From contig CBFIBG010000011.1 in the NCBI GenBank assembly GCA_965660815.1, positions 1-64,000 of the forward strand: 64,000 nt of DNA, given 5' to 3'. The DNA comes from Glaciecola sp965660815. Lineage in GTDB: Bacteria > Pseudomonadota > Gammaproteobacteria > Enterobacterales > Alteromonadaceae. The position numbers and the translations under genes are program-made. Of this stretch, positions 24,557-33,689 are shown in pieces (position 1 is the first letter of the stretch; each line of letters starts with the position of its first letter). The notes below the pieces were generated by a model. That model was not told the origin of the DNA. It did no database searches and worked only from the letters and a program-made list of their open reading frames with translations.

Positions 24557-25083
24557 TAAAAAGCAGGATCCCAATTAACCATTATGGTATTACCCTGTTT
24601 ATCTACCTCAAGTACGACCTCGTCGAACAAAAAAGGTATTAAACGTTCTTTTTGACCAAATGCATCGTTAACGTTTGCTTTTACCAACATTACATCATTC
24701 GCACCAGTTTCGAACATGTCTTTCACTAATCCCATGTCGTAACCTGATTCAGTTTTTACCTGCATACCCAACAAGTCTTTCCAATAGTAGCCATCTTCAA
24801 GCTCGGGCAACTGCGATGTTTGTATCCTGATGTCAGCATTTTTGATTAACTCAGCGCTATTTCGGTCGTCTACTCCTTTTAGCTTTGCCACTAAAGTAGA
24901 CGAATGAACTCTCCACTGGTCAACTTCAATTAATTTTTCACTTCCAGCTCTTGGACTTACAAGCCATGGTGAATAACTAAAGATGTTATTTTTGTCTTGA
25001 GTGAAACTGTTAATTTTGACCCAACCTTTCACACCATGAGGTGCTCCAATTTTGCCAACAATTAATGTGTCAGACGCAGACAT
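24556..25083 (-). CDS. rimM: ribosome maturation factor RimM
   Basis: 30S maturation factor that binds S19, about 175 residues. It has an N-terminal beta-barrel domain (LIVGKIGAPHGVKGWVKINSFT) and a C-terminal PRC-barrel (YYWKDLLGMQVKTESGYDMGLVKDMFETGANDVMLV, then ERLIPFLFDEVVLEVD). The ATG at 25081-25083 has GGAG 8 nt upstream; the GTG three codons earlier overlaps that site and was rejected. Confidence 0.96.
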   Translation of the reverse strand: MSASDTLIVGKIGAPHGVKGWVKINSFTQDKNNIFSYSPWLVSPRAGSEKLIEVDQWRVHSSTLVAKLKGVDDRNSAELIKNADIRIQTSQLPELEDGYYWKDLLGMQVKTESGYDMGLVKDMFETGANDVMLVKANVNDAFGQKERLIPFLFDEVVLEVDKQGNTIMVNWDPAF

Positions 25084-25113
25084 AAGTTCCACTCCAAGTT
25101 GCTAAAGAACTGC

Positions 25114-25362
25114 TTAAGCAGCTGCTTTAGCGTCTTTTACCAAGCGAGCAACACGCTCTGACAATCCAGCACCTTGGCCAACCCAGTACTCAACTCGCTC
25201 TAGGTCTAAACGAAGCTTTTCAGCTTGACCTTGTGCAGTTGGGTTGAAAAAGCCAATGTTTTCAATGAATTTGCCATTGCGGGCACGACGGCTGTCAGCA
25301 ACAACCACTTGATAAAATGGGCGCTTTTTTGCACCACCACGCTGTAAACGAATAGTAACCAT
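25114..25362 (-). CDS. rpsP: 30S ribosomal protein S16
   Basis: Small-subunit protein of 82 residues beginning MVTIRLQRGGAKKRPFYQVV, then ADSRRARNGKFIENIGFFNP and LERVEYWVGQGA. First gene of the rpsP-rimM-trmD-rplS operon. Confidence 0.98.
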   Translation of the reverse strand: MVTIRLQRGGAKKRPFYQVVVADSRRARNGKFIENIGFFNPTAQGQAEKLRLDLERVEYWVGQGAGLSERVARLVKDAKAAA

Positions 25363-25436
25363 ATTTGCCTCAAACTCGTTGTAGCGTTACCGTTAATTAC
25401 CCTTTTCTTCTGCTACATGAAAAAAAGAGTGCGCGA

Positions 25437-25464
25437 ATTATACGTATATTAATAAGTTATGCAA
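25437..25464 (-). promoter_or_regulatory. rpsP operon promoter
   Basis: On the minus strand, -35 TTGCAT (25459-25464), a 16 bp spacer and a perfect -10 TATAAT (25437-25442), with a GC-rich discriminator (TCGCGCAC). It has the same architecture as the two tRNA promoters in this window, which suggests shared growth-rate control (inference). Confidence 0.65.
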
Positions 25465-25501
25465 GAGTTGAAGGGGTATTGTAGCGCCATTTAGGAGAAA
25501 T

Positions 25502-27139
25502 TTAAGTCACAGTAAAAAAACTGCATTGATTGCGGCCGTTTTCTTTAGCGGAATAAAGAGCTTTATCGGCTTGTTCTATTACAGTAGTAGGCAACCAACT
25601 ACTATTGCTATTAAACGGTAAAGTTGCAACACCAATGCTTACGGTAACACAATCACAAATATCACTTTTGACATGCTCAATACATAACCGTTCAATCGAT
25701 TGACGCAGCTCTTCTGCTTTTTGCCGGGCACCAGTATTATCGGTGTTAGGCAAGATACAAACAAATTCTTCCCCGCCAAAACGTGCGCAAAAATCGGTAT
25801 TGCGCAATGCCATTTGATTCAATTGGTTAGCCACTAACCGCAAGCAAGCATCTCCCTCAGAGTGCCCATAGTGATCATTAAATAACTTGAAATAATCAAC
25901 ATCAACCATCATCAATGAAAGGGTCCAACTATTTCTCCGAGCTTGTGCCATTGAAAATTCCAATTGTTTTTCAAATGCTCTTCGATTTGGTATGCCCGTT
26001 AGTGGGTCGCTTAAAGAGAGGCTGCGCAAAGCTTTCTCCTGCTCTTTTACTTTCGATAAGAAAATAGAAAAGTTTTCACTCAAATTTGTGATTTCGTCAT
26101 TACCAGAAATTTCTATTGTGTCTATTTTGTCTTCGCTTGCCAAATCAACTTGTCTGGACAATGATAAAAGCCTTGATACTATTCTTCGATATAAAAATAC
26201 AATAATAGTCAGTGTGATAAAAATCAGTAATAACCCGACCGCAATGGTCAATGTTGTCTGTTCTTTCACCTGATCAGATGCTTTTAAAGAACGATTTTTA
26301 GTAGCGCGGTTCACTAATAACGTTTGCTGTTCTAAATTGCGTGCGACATCACCAATAAGATTTCGCACAAAATTGTCGCGCCCCCGAGCTCTGCCTATGA
26401 TCCTCAATGATTCAATTTTCTGATTGAATAAGCCACTTTCTCCGGTTATCTGTTTTGATAATTTATTTAAGCCATCTAATAATTGTTGGTTCTTGGTTGC
26501 ATTCGCTTGCTCAATAGCTAATTCAAACGCTTCATTTAACTGTCTTTCAGTTTGACGCAATAAATGCAATCGTTCTTGCCTTTCAATCTGTACAGATAAC
26601 TCAATGATATCTATTAAATATTGATTAACTTGGAAATTTTCATTGGACGCTTTGAAAGTTGACAACAAATTAAACTTATCGATATAGAACCTTTCTAGCG
26701 CTCGACTGAATAATTCTTCAACCACTATTCTTTGTCTAACTAAGTACTCTAACTCATCTATCTCTTGCGAGATTACTGACATTTGCCTCTCGATAAAATG
26801 CGATTGTCCATTTTTGTCTTTAATGACGTTTAGCAATCCGTCTACGGTCTCGTCAATCTGTTTACGTGCTAAGTTTCGTGCAGGCTCAGACAATGAGTTA
26901 GTTAAGTTTGCAGTGAGTGTTGCTAAGCGATTAACTTGGTTATTTAAAAGGGCTGTTTGCGTAATGACCGGTACGTCTTTCTCTATGAGTTGCAACAATA
27001 CGTCACGAACGTCTGACATAGTATTTATGGTAAATGCCATCAATATGGAAAATGAAGTGACAATAACTATTTGAGCGTATACAAAAAGCCTAAGTGTCTT
27101 TCCCTTATATCTATAGTTCTTTTTGTGTTGCGCTAACAT
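25502..27139 (-). CDS. membrane diguanylate cyclase (GGDEF)
   Basis: Makes cyclic di-GMP. The product has about 545 residues. A transmembrane helix (about 16-38), a mostly helical periplasmic sensor region (about 40-290) and a second helix (about 296-318) are followed by a HAMP-like linker and a complete GGDEF domain. GGEEF is at about 455-459, the product-inhibition site RxxD (RNTD) at 446-449, and DPLTGIPNRRAFE opens the domain. The ATG at 27137-27139 follows AGGAT and overlaps the end of the upstream gene by about 29 bp, so the two are translationally linked. That partner encodes an exported nucleotidase-like protein, a likely input for the periplasmic sensor. Confidence 0.9.
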   Translation of the reverse strand: MLAQHKKNYRYKGKTLRLFVYAQIVIVTSFSILMAFTINTMSDVRDVLLQLIEKDVPVITQTALLNNQVNRLATLTANLTNSLSEPARNLARKQIDETVDGLLNVIKDKNGQSHFIERQMSVISQEIDELEYLVRQRIVVEELFSRALERFYIDKFNLLSTFKASNENFQVNQYLIDIIELSVQIERQERLHLLRQTERQLNEAFELAIEQANATKNQQLLDGLNKLSKQITGESGLFNQKIESLRIIGRARGRDNFVRNLIGDVARNLEQQTLLVNRATKNRSLKASDQVKEQTTLTIAVGLLLIFITLTIIVFLYRRIVSRLLSLSRQVDLASEDKIDTIEISGNDEITNLSENFSIFLSKVKEQEKALRSLSLSDPLTGIPNRRAFEKQLEFSMAQARRNSWTLSLMMVDVDYFKLFNDHYGHSEGDACLRLVANQLNQMALRNTDFCARFGGEEFVCILPNTDNTGARQKAEELRQSIERLCIEHVKSDICDCVTVSIGVATLPFNSNSSWLPTTVIEQADKALYSAKENGRNQCSFFTVT

Positions 27140-28625
27140 CAACGATCCTGTTTTGTGCTTTAAGATTAAGTGTTCCATTTATCCTAATATTTTGTAACAC
27201 TAAATCTGAAATTAAGATAGGGTTTTCAGAAATTGAAGAGTTAACGATTTTTGCTTTTTTCAAAGCGTTGAGTCCATCTCCACCTTGGGCTAAATAGTCC
27301 GTTGTGGCCACGGTGTAAATATCATCTAAGGAAAGCGCCGTGTTGTTAATTTTTATCGAGACAACTCTCTGTCCGGGTAACTTTGTACTATCGAATAAAA
27401 TTTGGGCACCGGAGACATGCGGAAAGCCACCTTTGAGATCTTCAACTTTTGATAATGCTTGTTCTATGGCCAGTAGAAAATCTTGCCCTTTGACTCTTAG
27501 TAACCTAAGTCTAGAGCGAAATGGCAGCTCTGTTGATATAGTGCGTTGAGTTATTTTGCTCTGAGAATTGTATATTCGATCACCTCGAATACTGCCCCCA
27601 TTGATCAGCGCAATATCGGTGTCTGCAAAAGCTCGCATTGAGTCTGTGACAAAATTTGCAAACACATTTTCTTTTCCTCTAACGTCCTCTCTACGAGTTG
27701 AAGTTTGTTGTGCAAAATATCCAATATTTTCATCAAGGAGCCGGTTTAACCTTTGTACATAAGAATTAATCTGATTTTGAGTCGGGGGGTGTCCAATGAA
27801 ATCAGATAAATCTATTAATTCAGAATTTTTAATATTTAACGAGCCGTCAAACGCAAAGGATGCAACAATTGCATGTCCTGGTTGCTCAAGCCTTAAGTTT
27901 CGTGGGTGAGGACTCGCTGCCTTTGCATAATGCTCTTGAAGCCTGGTATCAGATAATAATGCGATATTAATTATTTGAGCGTCAAGAAGTTCAGTAACGA
28001 AGTCAAAAGGGAAAGAATAATGCAGAACTACAAAGTCTGCTCCTGCTTGCCTTAGCTTGTCTGCCTGCTCTATTACTGCCTGCTTAGGATTTAAAACTTT
28101 GATATGTTGCAACAAGTATTCTTCTACTAGACGCTCATTTACAATAGAAATAAAACCCATTGTTAAATCGCCCTTTTTCACTAGCGTGGCCTGTTCAAGG
28201 CCATCAGGAGTCTGATTATTTCTCGTGTCGATGACGTTACTAGCAACGATAGGAAAGGCAGCTTCGTAGGCTCTTAGTGAGAGCTCGTCTTCAAAATAAC
28301 TGAACTCTCGCTTAGTTGCGCCCATTACATCTGGCTCTAAAGTGTTGAGAATATCAATAATGTGAGAACCTCTATCAAAAGAGGACATTGCACTGGGGCC
28401 GACCGATCCACCGCCAAATATGAAAAACACAGAGTCCGATTTTTTTTCAGTCTCAATCACCACTTGCCTGAGTTGAGCGAACTGACCTGTGACTTCATTA
28501 GCGATATCCGGCATATCCGCCGAGAGAATCAAGGTAAAGTTTGACTGTGTTTCTGCAAACAAGTCTGAAACAACATTCAACAGCAGTATTAACACACTAA
28601 TAATGAATAGCTTTTTAAATATCAT
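27111..28625 (-). CDS. exported 5'-nucleotidase/UshA-like protein with a degenerate catalytic domain
   Basis: The 504 residues carry a signal peptide (about 1-24, cleavage near FAE), a metallophosphatase-like region (about 30-265) and a 5'-nucleotidase C-terminal domain (about 295-480). The C-terminal domain keeps its signatures NGGSIRGD (342-349) and TTDYLAQGGDG (441-451). In the N-terminal domain the metal ligands of the UshA family are missing. DxH reads DMP (37-39), GGD reads GGG (71-73), GNHE reads TKRE (104-107), and the GHxH motif is absent. It is probably not a hydrolase but may still bind a nucleotide-like ligand. Overlap with the diguanylate cyclase gene suggests a sensory pair (inference). 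Confidence 0.8.
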   Translation of the reverse strand: MIFKKLFIISVLILLLNVVSDLFAETQSNFTLILSADMPDIANEVTGQFAQLRQVVIETEKKSDSVFFIFGGGSVGPSAMSSFDRGSHIIDILNTLEPDVMGATKREFSYFEDELSLRAYEAAFPIVASNVIDTRNNQTPDGLEQATLVKKGDLTMGFISIVNERLVEEYLLQHIKVLNPKQAVIEQADKLRQAGADFVVLHYSFPFDFVTELLDAQIINIALLSDTRLQEHYAKAASPHPRNLRLEQPGHAIVASFAFDGSLNIKNSELIDLSDFIGHPPTQNQINSYVQRLNRLLDENIGYFAQQTSTRREDVRGKENVFANFVTDSMRAFADTDIALINGGSIRGDRIYNSQSKITQRTISTELPFRSRLRLLRVKGQDFLLAIEQALSKVEDLKGGFPHVSGAQILFDSTKLPGQRVVSIKINNTALSLDDIYTVATTDYLAQGGDGLNALKKAKIVNSSISENPILISDLVLQNIRINGTLNLKAQNRIVDVSATQKEL

Positions 28626-28704
28626 CAGACTGCTTTCTTCAATTAATTACCGTTTGCGCCGCTTTACAAACCAGTCAAAACTTAACTTTTTCAGGGGGTT
28701 CATT

Positions 28705-30120
28705 CTATTTCTTTTTAGTGAAATTCCCTAAGCCCGGTGGTGGTTTCATACCAGGAGGCATACCGCCGGGCATGCCTCCCCCCATCATTCCGCCCATACC
28801 CCGCATCATTTTCTTCATGTTGCCACCGCCCATTTTCTTCATCATTTTTTGCATTTGGGTAAATTGCTTTAGCAATCGATTCACATCTTGAATTTGCGTG
28901 CCAGAGCCCGACGCAATTCGTCTTTTACGCGATCCCTTGATCACATCTGGACGGGTTCTTTCGCCTGGCGTCATTGAGTTAATAATGGCTTCCATTTGCA
29001 CAAATTGTTTATCGTTGGCCTGATCTTTTATTTTTGAGCTCATGTTGCCCATACCTGGCAGTTTATCCATGAGAGACATCATTCCTCCCATGTTACGCAT
29101 TTGCTCGAGCTGCTCTTTGAAGTCTTGTAGGTCAAACCCTTGACCTTTTTGGATTTTTTTAGCGACGCGCTCTGCGGATTTTTTATCGACTTTGCGCTCA
29201 ACTTCTTCTATCAGGCTAAGTACATCCCCCATTCCTAAAATTCTAGAAGCAATACGTTGCGGGTGGAAAGGTTCTAAAGCATCTACTTTCTCGCCCATGC
29301 CCAAAAATTTAATAGGCTTACCCGTAATATGCTTAACCGATAACGCGGCGCCGCCTCTCGCATCGCCATCGGCTTTGGTAAGGATAACGCCGGTCAGTGG
29401 GAGTGCTTCGTTGAATGCTTTTGCAGTGTTGGCTGCATCCTGCCCAGTCATTGCGTCTACAACAAATAAGGTCTCTACCGGATTCACAGCCTGATGAAGA
29501 TCTTTGATTTCTTGCATCATTTTCTCATCAACTGCCAGTCGCCCTGCGGTGTCGACAAGTAAAACGTCGAAAAACTGCCTTTTCGCGTGTTCGATTGCGG
29601 CATTTACTATATCTACAGGCTTTTGCATAATTGTAGAGGGATAACATTCAACGCCCACTTCTTCTGAGAGTGTTTGTAGTTGTTTGATGGCGGCTGGGCG
29701 ATAAACGTCAGCACTGACTACCAATACTTTTTTCTTCTCGCGTTCTGTTAGGTATTTTGATAGTTTGCCGACGCTAGTTGTCTTACCCGCGCCTTGTAAT
29801 CCAGCCATCATAATAACCGCTGGAGGCGTAGCGGCTAAATTAAGGCCTTCATTCCCATCACCCATGGCTTGTTCTAGTTCGTTTTGAACAATTTTAATGA
29901 ACATTTGCCCAGGCTGAAGGCTTTTTGATACTTCGGCACCTAGCGCTCTATTTTTAACATTGGCGACAAAGTCCTTAACTACTGGCAATGCCACGTCTGC
30001 CTCAAGAAGAGCCATACGCACTTCTCGAAGAGTCTCTTTTATGTTGTCTTCGGTTAATCGGCCTTTGCCACTTATATTCTTAAGCGTTTGACTTAATCGG
30101 TCAGTAAGATTTTGAAACAT
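28705..30120 (-). CDS. ffh: signal recognition particle GTPase Ffh
   Basis: SRP54 homologue that targets inner-membrane proteins with 4.5S RNA. The 471 residues contain the N domain (about 1-90), the GTPase G domain with GLQGAGKTTSVGKL (about 108-121), DTAGRLAVDE and TKADGDARGG, and the Met-rich M domain. The M-domain tail ends in a long Gly/Met/Pro repeat (GGGMPGGMPPGMKPP-type). It is divergent from ypjD, as commonly seen. Confidence 0.98.
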   Translation of the reverse strand: MFQNLTDRLSQTLKNISGKGRLTEDNIKETLREVRMALLEADVALPVVKDFVANVKNRALGAEVSKSLQPGQMFIKIVQNELEQAMGDGNEGLNLAATPPAVIMMAGLQGAGKTTSVGKLSKYLTEREKKKVLVVSADVYRPAAIKQLQTLSEEVGVECYPSTIMQKPVDIVNAAIEHAKRQFFDVLLVDTAGRLAVDEKMMQEIKDLHQAVNPVETLFVVDAMTGQDAANTAKAFNEALPLTGVILTKADGDARGGAALSVKHITGKPIKFLGMGEKVDALEPFHPQRIASRILGMGDVLSLIEEVERKVDKKSAERVAKKIQKGQGFDLQDFKEQLEQMRNMGGMMSLMDKLPGMGNMSSKIKDQANDKQFVQMEAIINSMTPGERTRPDVIKGSRKRRIASGSGTQIQDVNRLLKQFTQMQKMMKKMGGGNMKKMMRGMGGMMGGGMPGGMPPGMKPPPGLGNFTKKK

Positions 30121-30349
30121 ATAGATATGTTTTCCTTATTAACATCGTGATGCATTAGTATAACGCATTCAATCGAGTAAATACGAGTAAAATTAAAGCT
30201 TCAAGTTTAGAGTTTTGAATAATGCCATGTTGCAAAAAGCAAAATATAATGCTTAATTAAAGACGGATTATTCTTAACTTGCGAACATGGGGTTTAAGCA
30301 TAATAATGAAGCTCAATTAACAGTAAAAATAAAAGATTATAAAAGATAT

Positions 30350-31150
30350 ATGATGATCAACTATGTTGTTTTCTCTGTCGCAATAATTTGTTACATCTTG
30401 GCTGGTGTTTTGTTTACTCAACAATTTTTCCAGCGCAGTAACCATCGAGCAACCCTGTCGCAAGTAGCTTTAATGGTGGCGCTGACAGGTCATTTGGCTC
30501 TACTAATACTTAGTTTAGACACAGGTAGCTCAGAACAATTAAGTTTGGCATTCGTTGCCACTATGCTCGCCTGGCTCGTCACCTTAACCATGTTTTTTAC
30601 GAATAAATTTATCAAAAATTTACTTTTTTTGCCGGTCGTTTGTTTTGTCTCAGCATTTATTATATCGCTAGATATGTTCTTTCCCTCAACAACAGGCATA
30701 TCCATTACAATGTCTTTGGGCATGATCTTTCACATTTTACTCTCTCTTATTGCTTTTGGGCTGTTAAGCATAAGCATGTTATACGCATGTCAATTAGCCT
30801 ATATTAACTATCAGTTAAAACAAAAAAGTAAAATTATGTTAACCGGTCAACTTCCCCCGCTTATGTCGGTTGAAGGTATTTTATATAAACTTATGAGTGC
30901 CGGAACTGGATTTTTATTGATAGCCTTGTTGAGCGGGTTTATTTTTGTACCGAATATGTTTGCTGATGGATACGCTCACAAAACTTTGCTTTCTAGCATC
31001 GCTCTAATCTGTTATCTGGCATGCATTGTGCTTCACAAAACCGTTGGTTTAAGCGTTAGAATTACCGTAATATTTAACTTATTCGGCCTAACTTTACTTA
31101 CTCTAGGCTATTTTGGAAGTAGACTGGTTAAAGCATATCTTTTGACGTAA
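30350..31150 (+). CDS. ypjD: cytochrome c assembly (CcsA/HemX-like) membrane protein YpjD
   Basis: Inner-membrane protein of about 266 residues with eight predicted helices. The conserved block GMIFHILLSLIAFGLLSISMLYACQLAYINYQLK is followed by QLPPLMSVE and the C-terminal LTLGYFGSRLV, as in E. coli YpjD. The gene sits between ffh and corB, the same order as in E. coli. Function is uncertain; the fold resembles haem-handling CcsA proteins. The ATG at 30350 gives the family length (E. coli 263). An ATG at 30287 would add 21 polar residues, and neither has a clear Shine-Dalgarno sequence. Confidence 0.88.
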   Translation: MMINYVVFSVAIICYILAGVLFTQQFFQRSNHRATLSQVALMVALTGHLALLILSLDTGSSEQLSLAFVATMLAWLVTLTMFFTNKFIKNLLFLPVVCFVSAFIISLDMFFPSTTGISITMSLGMIFHILLSLIAFGLLSISMLYACQLAYINYQLKQKSKIMLTGQLPPLMSVEGILYKLMSAGTGFLLIALLSGFIFVPNMFADGYAHKTLLSSIALICYLACIVLHKTVGLSVRITVIFNLFGLTLLTLGYFGSRLVKAYLLT

Positions 31151-31185
31151 CAACCGCGCACTGTAAACTCTTAGGACATTTTTAA

Positions 31186-32478
31186 TTGGACGAAATATCA
31201 AATACAACGCTATTAATTATTTTAGCTATCCTTATCCTGTTTTCTGCCTATTTTTCTAGTTCGGAAACAGGATTAATGAGCATTAACAGATATCGCTTGA
31301 AACATTTAGCAAACGAGGGAAAAGCGAATGCAAAGCGTGTTGAAAAATTATTAGAAAGACCCGATCGCTTAATAGGACTGATATTAATAGGCAATAACCT
31401 TGTCAATATTGCAGCAACTTCACTCGCCACTATATTATGCGTGCGGTTGTACGGGGATGTTTATGGCCCATTAGTTGTAACCGTTGCGTTAACTCTTATA
31501 ATCTTAGTGTTTGCTGAAGTAACACCAAAAACATATGCTGCTCTTTATCCAGAAAAAATAGCATTTCCTAGCTCTATAATATTGGTACCACTACTGGTTC
31601 TCTTTACCCCTTTAGTTAAATTTATCAACTTCATAACCAATGGATTGTTAAAATTATTGCGAATTAATCCAATTAACGGCTCCGAGCATGCTTTGAGTCA
31701 AGAAGAGCTTAGAACGGTTGTACACGAAGCGGGAGCCATGATCCCTCAAAAACATCAAGAGATGTTAGTGAGTATTCTGGATTTAGAAAAAGTAACTGCG
31801 GAGGACATTATGGTACCCCGTAGCGACATTTATGCCATTGATATTAACGACGACTGGAAAAAAATTCAAAAGCAGTTAACGCATTCCCAGCATACCCGGG
31901 TACTATTATACCGCGACAGTGTGGACGATGCGGTGGGCTTCATGCATGTGAGAGATGCACTTAGACTGCTAAGTAAAGACCAGTTTACCAAAGCGACCAT
32001 GTTGCGAGCGGTTCGCGAGATTTTTTATACACCAGACTCAACACCACTTCACTCACTGATGTATAAGATGCAGGCAGAACGTGAAAGAATTGGATTGGTT
32101 GTCGATGAATACGGTGATATCCAAGGCTTAGTCACTCTCGAAGATATTTTGGAGGAAATTATTGGCGATTTCACTACATCCATTGTTCCAGACCACAGTA
32201 AAGAGGCTATTGCACAGCAAGACGGGAGTTTCCTTGTGGACGGAAGCGCTAATATACGAGAATTAAACAAAGAGTTAAATTGGACGTTTCCAACCGACGG
32301 CCCAAAAACGCTTAATGGATTAATTCTAGAGTATTTAGAAGATATGCCTGACGCCAATGTGAGTTTAAGGCTGGCGGGCTATCCAGTAGAAATCGTTGAG
32401 TTAAACGAAAATATGATCAAAAAGGTTAGAATCATTCCTGAATTTTACAAAGATCCAGATTTCAAACCAGAACTGTAA
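31186..32478 (+). CDS. corB: CNNM/CorB-type membrane protein (DUF21-CBS-CorC_HlyC), YfjD
   Basis: The 430 residues comprise a DUF21 membrane domain with about four hydrophobic segments (about 1-185, with FSSSETGLMSINRYRLKHLA), a CBS pair (about 195-330, DIMVPRSDI and GLVVDEYGDIQGLVTLEDILEEIIGD) and a C-terminal CorC_HlyC domain (about 345-425). The family is linked to Mg2+/Co2+ homeostasis. The start is TTG with AGGA about 10 nt upstream; the N-terminus aligns with the E. coli YfjD start, and no ATG is suitable. It lies 35 bp after ypjD, so an operon is likely. Confidence 0.92.
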   Translation: MDEISNTTLLIILAILILFSAYFSSSETGLMSINRYRLKHLANEGKANAKRVEKLLERPDRLIGLILIGNNLVNIAATSLATILCVRLYGDVYGPLVVTVALTLIILVFAEVTPKTYAALYPEKIAFPSSIILVPLLVLFTPLVKFINFITNGLLKLLRINPINGSEHALSQEELRTVVHEAGAMIPQKHQEMLVSILDLEKVTAEDIMVPRSDIYAIDINDDWKKIQKQLTHSQHTRVLLYRDSVDDAVGFMHVRDALRLLSKDQFTKATMLRAVREIFYTPDSTPLHSLMYKMQAERERIGLVVDEYGDIQGLVTLEDILEEIIGDFTTSIVPDHSKEAIAQQDGSFLVDGSANIRELNKELNWTFPTDGPKTLNGLILEYLEDMPDANVSLRLAGYPVEIVELNENMIKKVRIIPEFYKDPDFKPEL

Positions 32479-32482
32479 TTCG

Positions 32483-32662
32483 CTAGCTGTCTTTGCTACC
32501 CCTTTTGTTAATGACTTTTTGCTTTGTTTCTTGGACTTTCTGATGTAAGTCGGAAAGCTTGCTCAAAATTTGTTGTAACTCATCGTCATTGGCAATATCA
32601 CTCGCCTCAGCGTGCTGTTGAAGCGCGATTTGTAAGACTTTTGGCAATGAGTGTTTTTGCAT
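32483..32662 (-). CDS. 59-residue hypothetical protein
   Basis: A clean minus-strand frame with ATG (32660-32662) and TAG (32483-32485), below the size cut-off of many ORF callers. The sequence is soluble, helical and charged (MQKHSLPKVLQIALQQ, then DDELQQILSKLSDLHQKV and a Lys-rich tail), with coiled-coil-like heptads at about 28-50. It ends 4 bp from the convergent corB stop and fills the gap between corB and sixA. GAAGAAAT precedes the ATG. I do not recognise a family. Confidence 0.6.
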   Translation of the reverse strand: MQKHSLPKVLQIALQQHAEASDIANDDELQQILSKLSDLHQKVQETKQKVINKRGSKDS

Positions 32663-32749
32663 ATTTCTTCAACACCAAAGAATTACGCTTTATTACGAAT
32701 TAAAAAGACTAATTTCGAACAGGAAGGCTCGGATTTAGCCCAAATCGCG

Positions 32750-33262
32750 TTATATTTCATGCATTTCTCCGTGGTAGAAAAAAAGCTTCTTACCAATAGC
32801 AGTTTTGACATCATAGTCTATTACCAAAATATCGGCGGTTTGAAAAATTTGCGCATTAAATCCCGCACATAATTTATCAGACAGCAGACTCACCAGTGGC
32901 ATATGGGTGATTACCATAATGCATTTTGGCGGCGACGTGTCAGTTGCGTAGCCATGAATTAAATCGGCGCATTGAGCGGCATTTCCCACTGGAGTAATAG
33001 TGTCAATAGTGGTTTGCTGATCTATACGAAATTGCTTCGCAACTGCTCGGTAAGTTTGTTGCGTTCTTAAATAAGGGCTCACTAAAGCTAAGTCGGCCGC
33101 ACTGACAGACTCTGCTGAATCGTTAGTAATCTTTTTCAGGTTTTTTTGCAGCCAATAACCAGCGGTCTCACATTGAGATTTGCCATGACCAGTCAGGGGT
33201 CTTGTATGGTCCGGCTCACGATATGCTATCGCTTCACCGTGTCGCATTATCATTACGATCAT
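32750..33262 (-). CDS. sixA: phosphohistidine phosphatase SixA
   Basis: Histidine-phosphatase superfamily protein of 170 residues. The catalytic MRHGEA motif is at about 6-11, and RPLTGHGKSQCETAGYWL and VSPYLRTQQTY support the SixA family. MVITHMPLVSLLSD holds the second catalytic His. SixA dephosphorylates phosphohistidine in ArcB and in the nitrogen-PTS. E. coli SixA has 161 residues. Confidence 0.9.
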   Translation of the reverse strand: MIVMIMRHGEAIAYREPDHTRPLTGHGKSQCETAGYWLQKNLKKITNDSAESVSAADLALVSPYLRTQQTYRAVAKQFRIDQQTTIDTITPVGNAAQCADLIHGYATDTSPPKCIMVITHMPLVSLLSDKLCAGFNAQIFQTADILVIDYDVKTAIGKKLFFYHGEMHEI

Positions 33263-33689
33263 TTATAAAAACTAACCACCATAGATGTAAATTAGCACTA
33301 ATTAATAATTACTCTTACGCAATTAACGGCTAAAAGGAAAAGTTATTTAGCCCGTATGCGAACTTTATAAGAACTAATAGTTATAGAGCCTGCCGTTCGA
33401 AACTATTAATAATATTAAATAAAACAGTCGTGGTTGCCGATATGTCTTGTTATCAAAACACAGCTCTCAGGGCTTTTATAGTAAAACTGCATAGAATAAG
33501 ACCATAGGATCAATATAATTCGTCCAAATAATTACTTTAACTAATTTTATTGTCATCTTGTGTCTATACTTAAAAACTTAATTGAAAGAAAACTGGCAAG
33601 ACTAATCATAGAATTAGTGAAAAATTGATATAGATAACTTTAGGATGAGTGCCCGTTTTATAAGAGCTTAACCAAACTAAGAGACAGCC
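33263..33689. other. intergenic region sixA-M16 peptidase (427 bp)
   Basis: AT-rich, non-coding region between divergent genes. It contains a small dyad ACTAAT-N6-ATTAGT (about 33600-33617) upstream of the peptidase. I could not fix a convincing promoter or any RNA gene. Confidence 0.5.
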
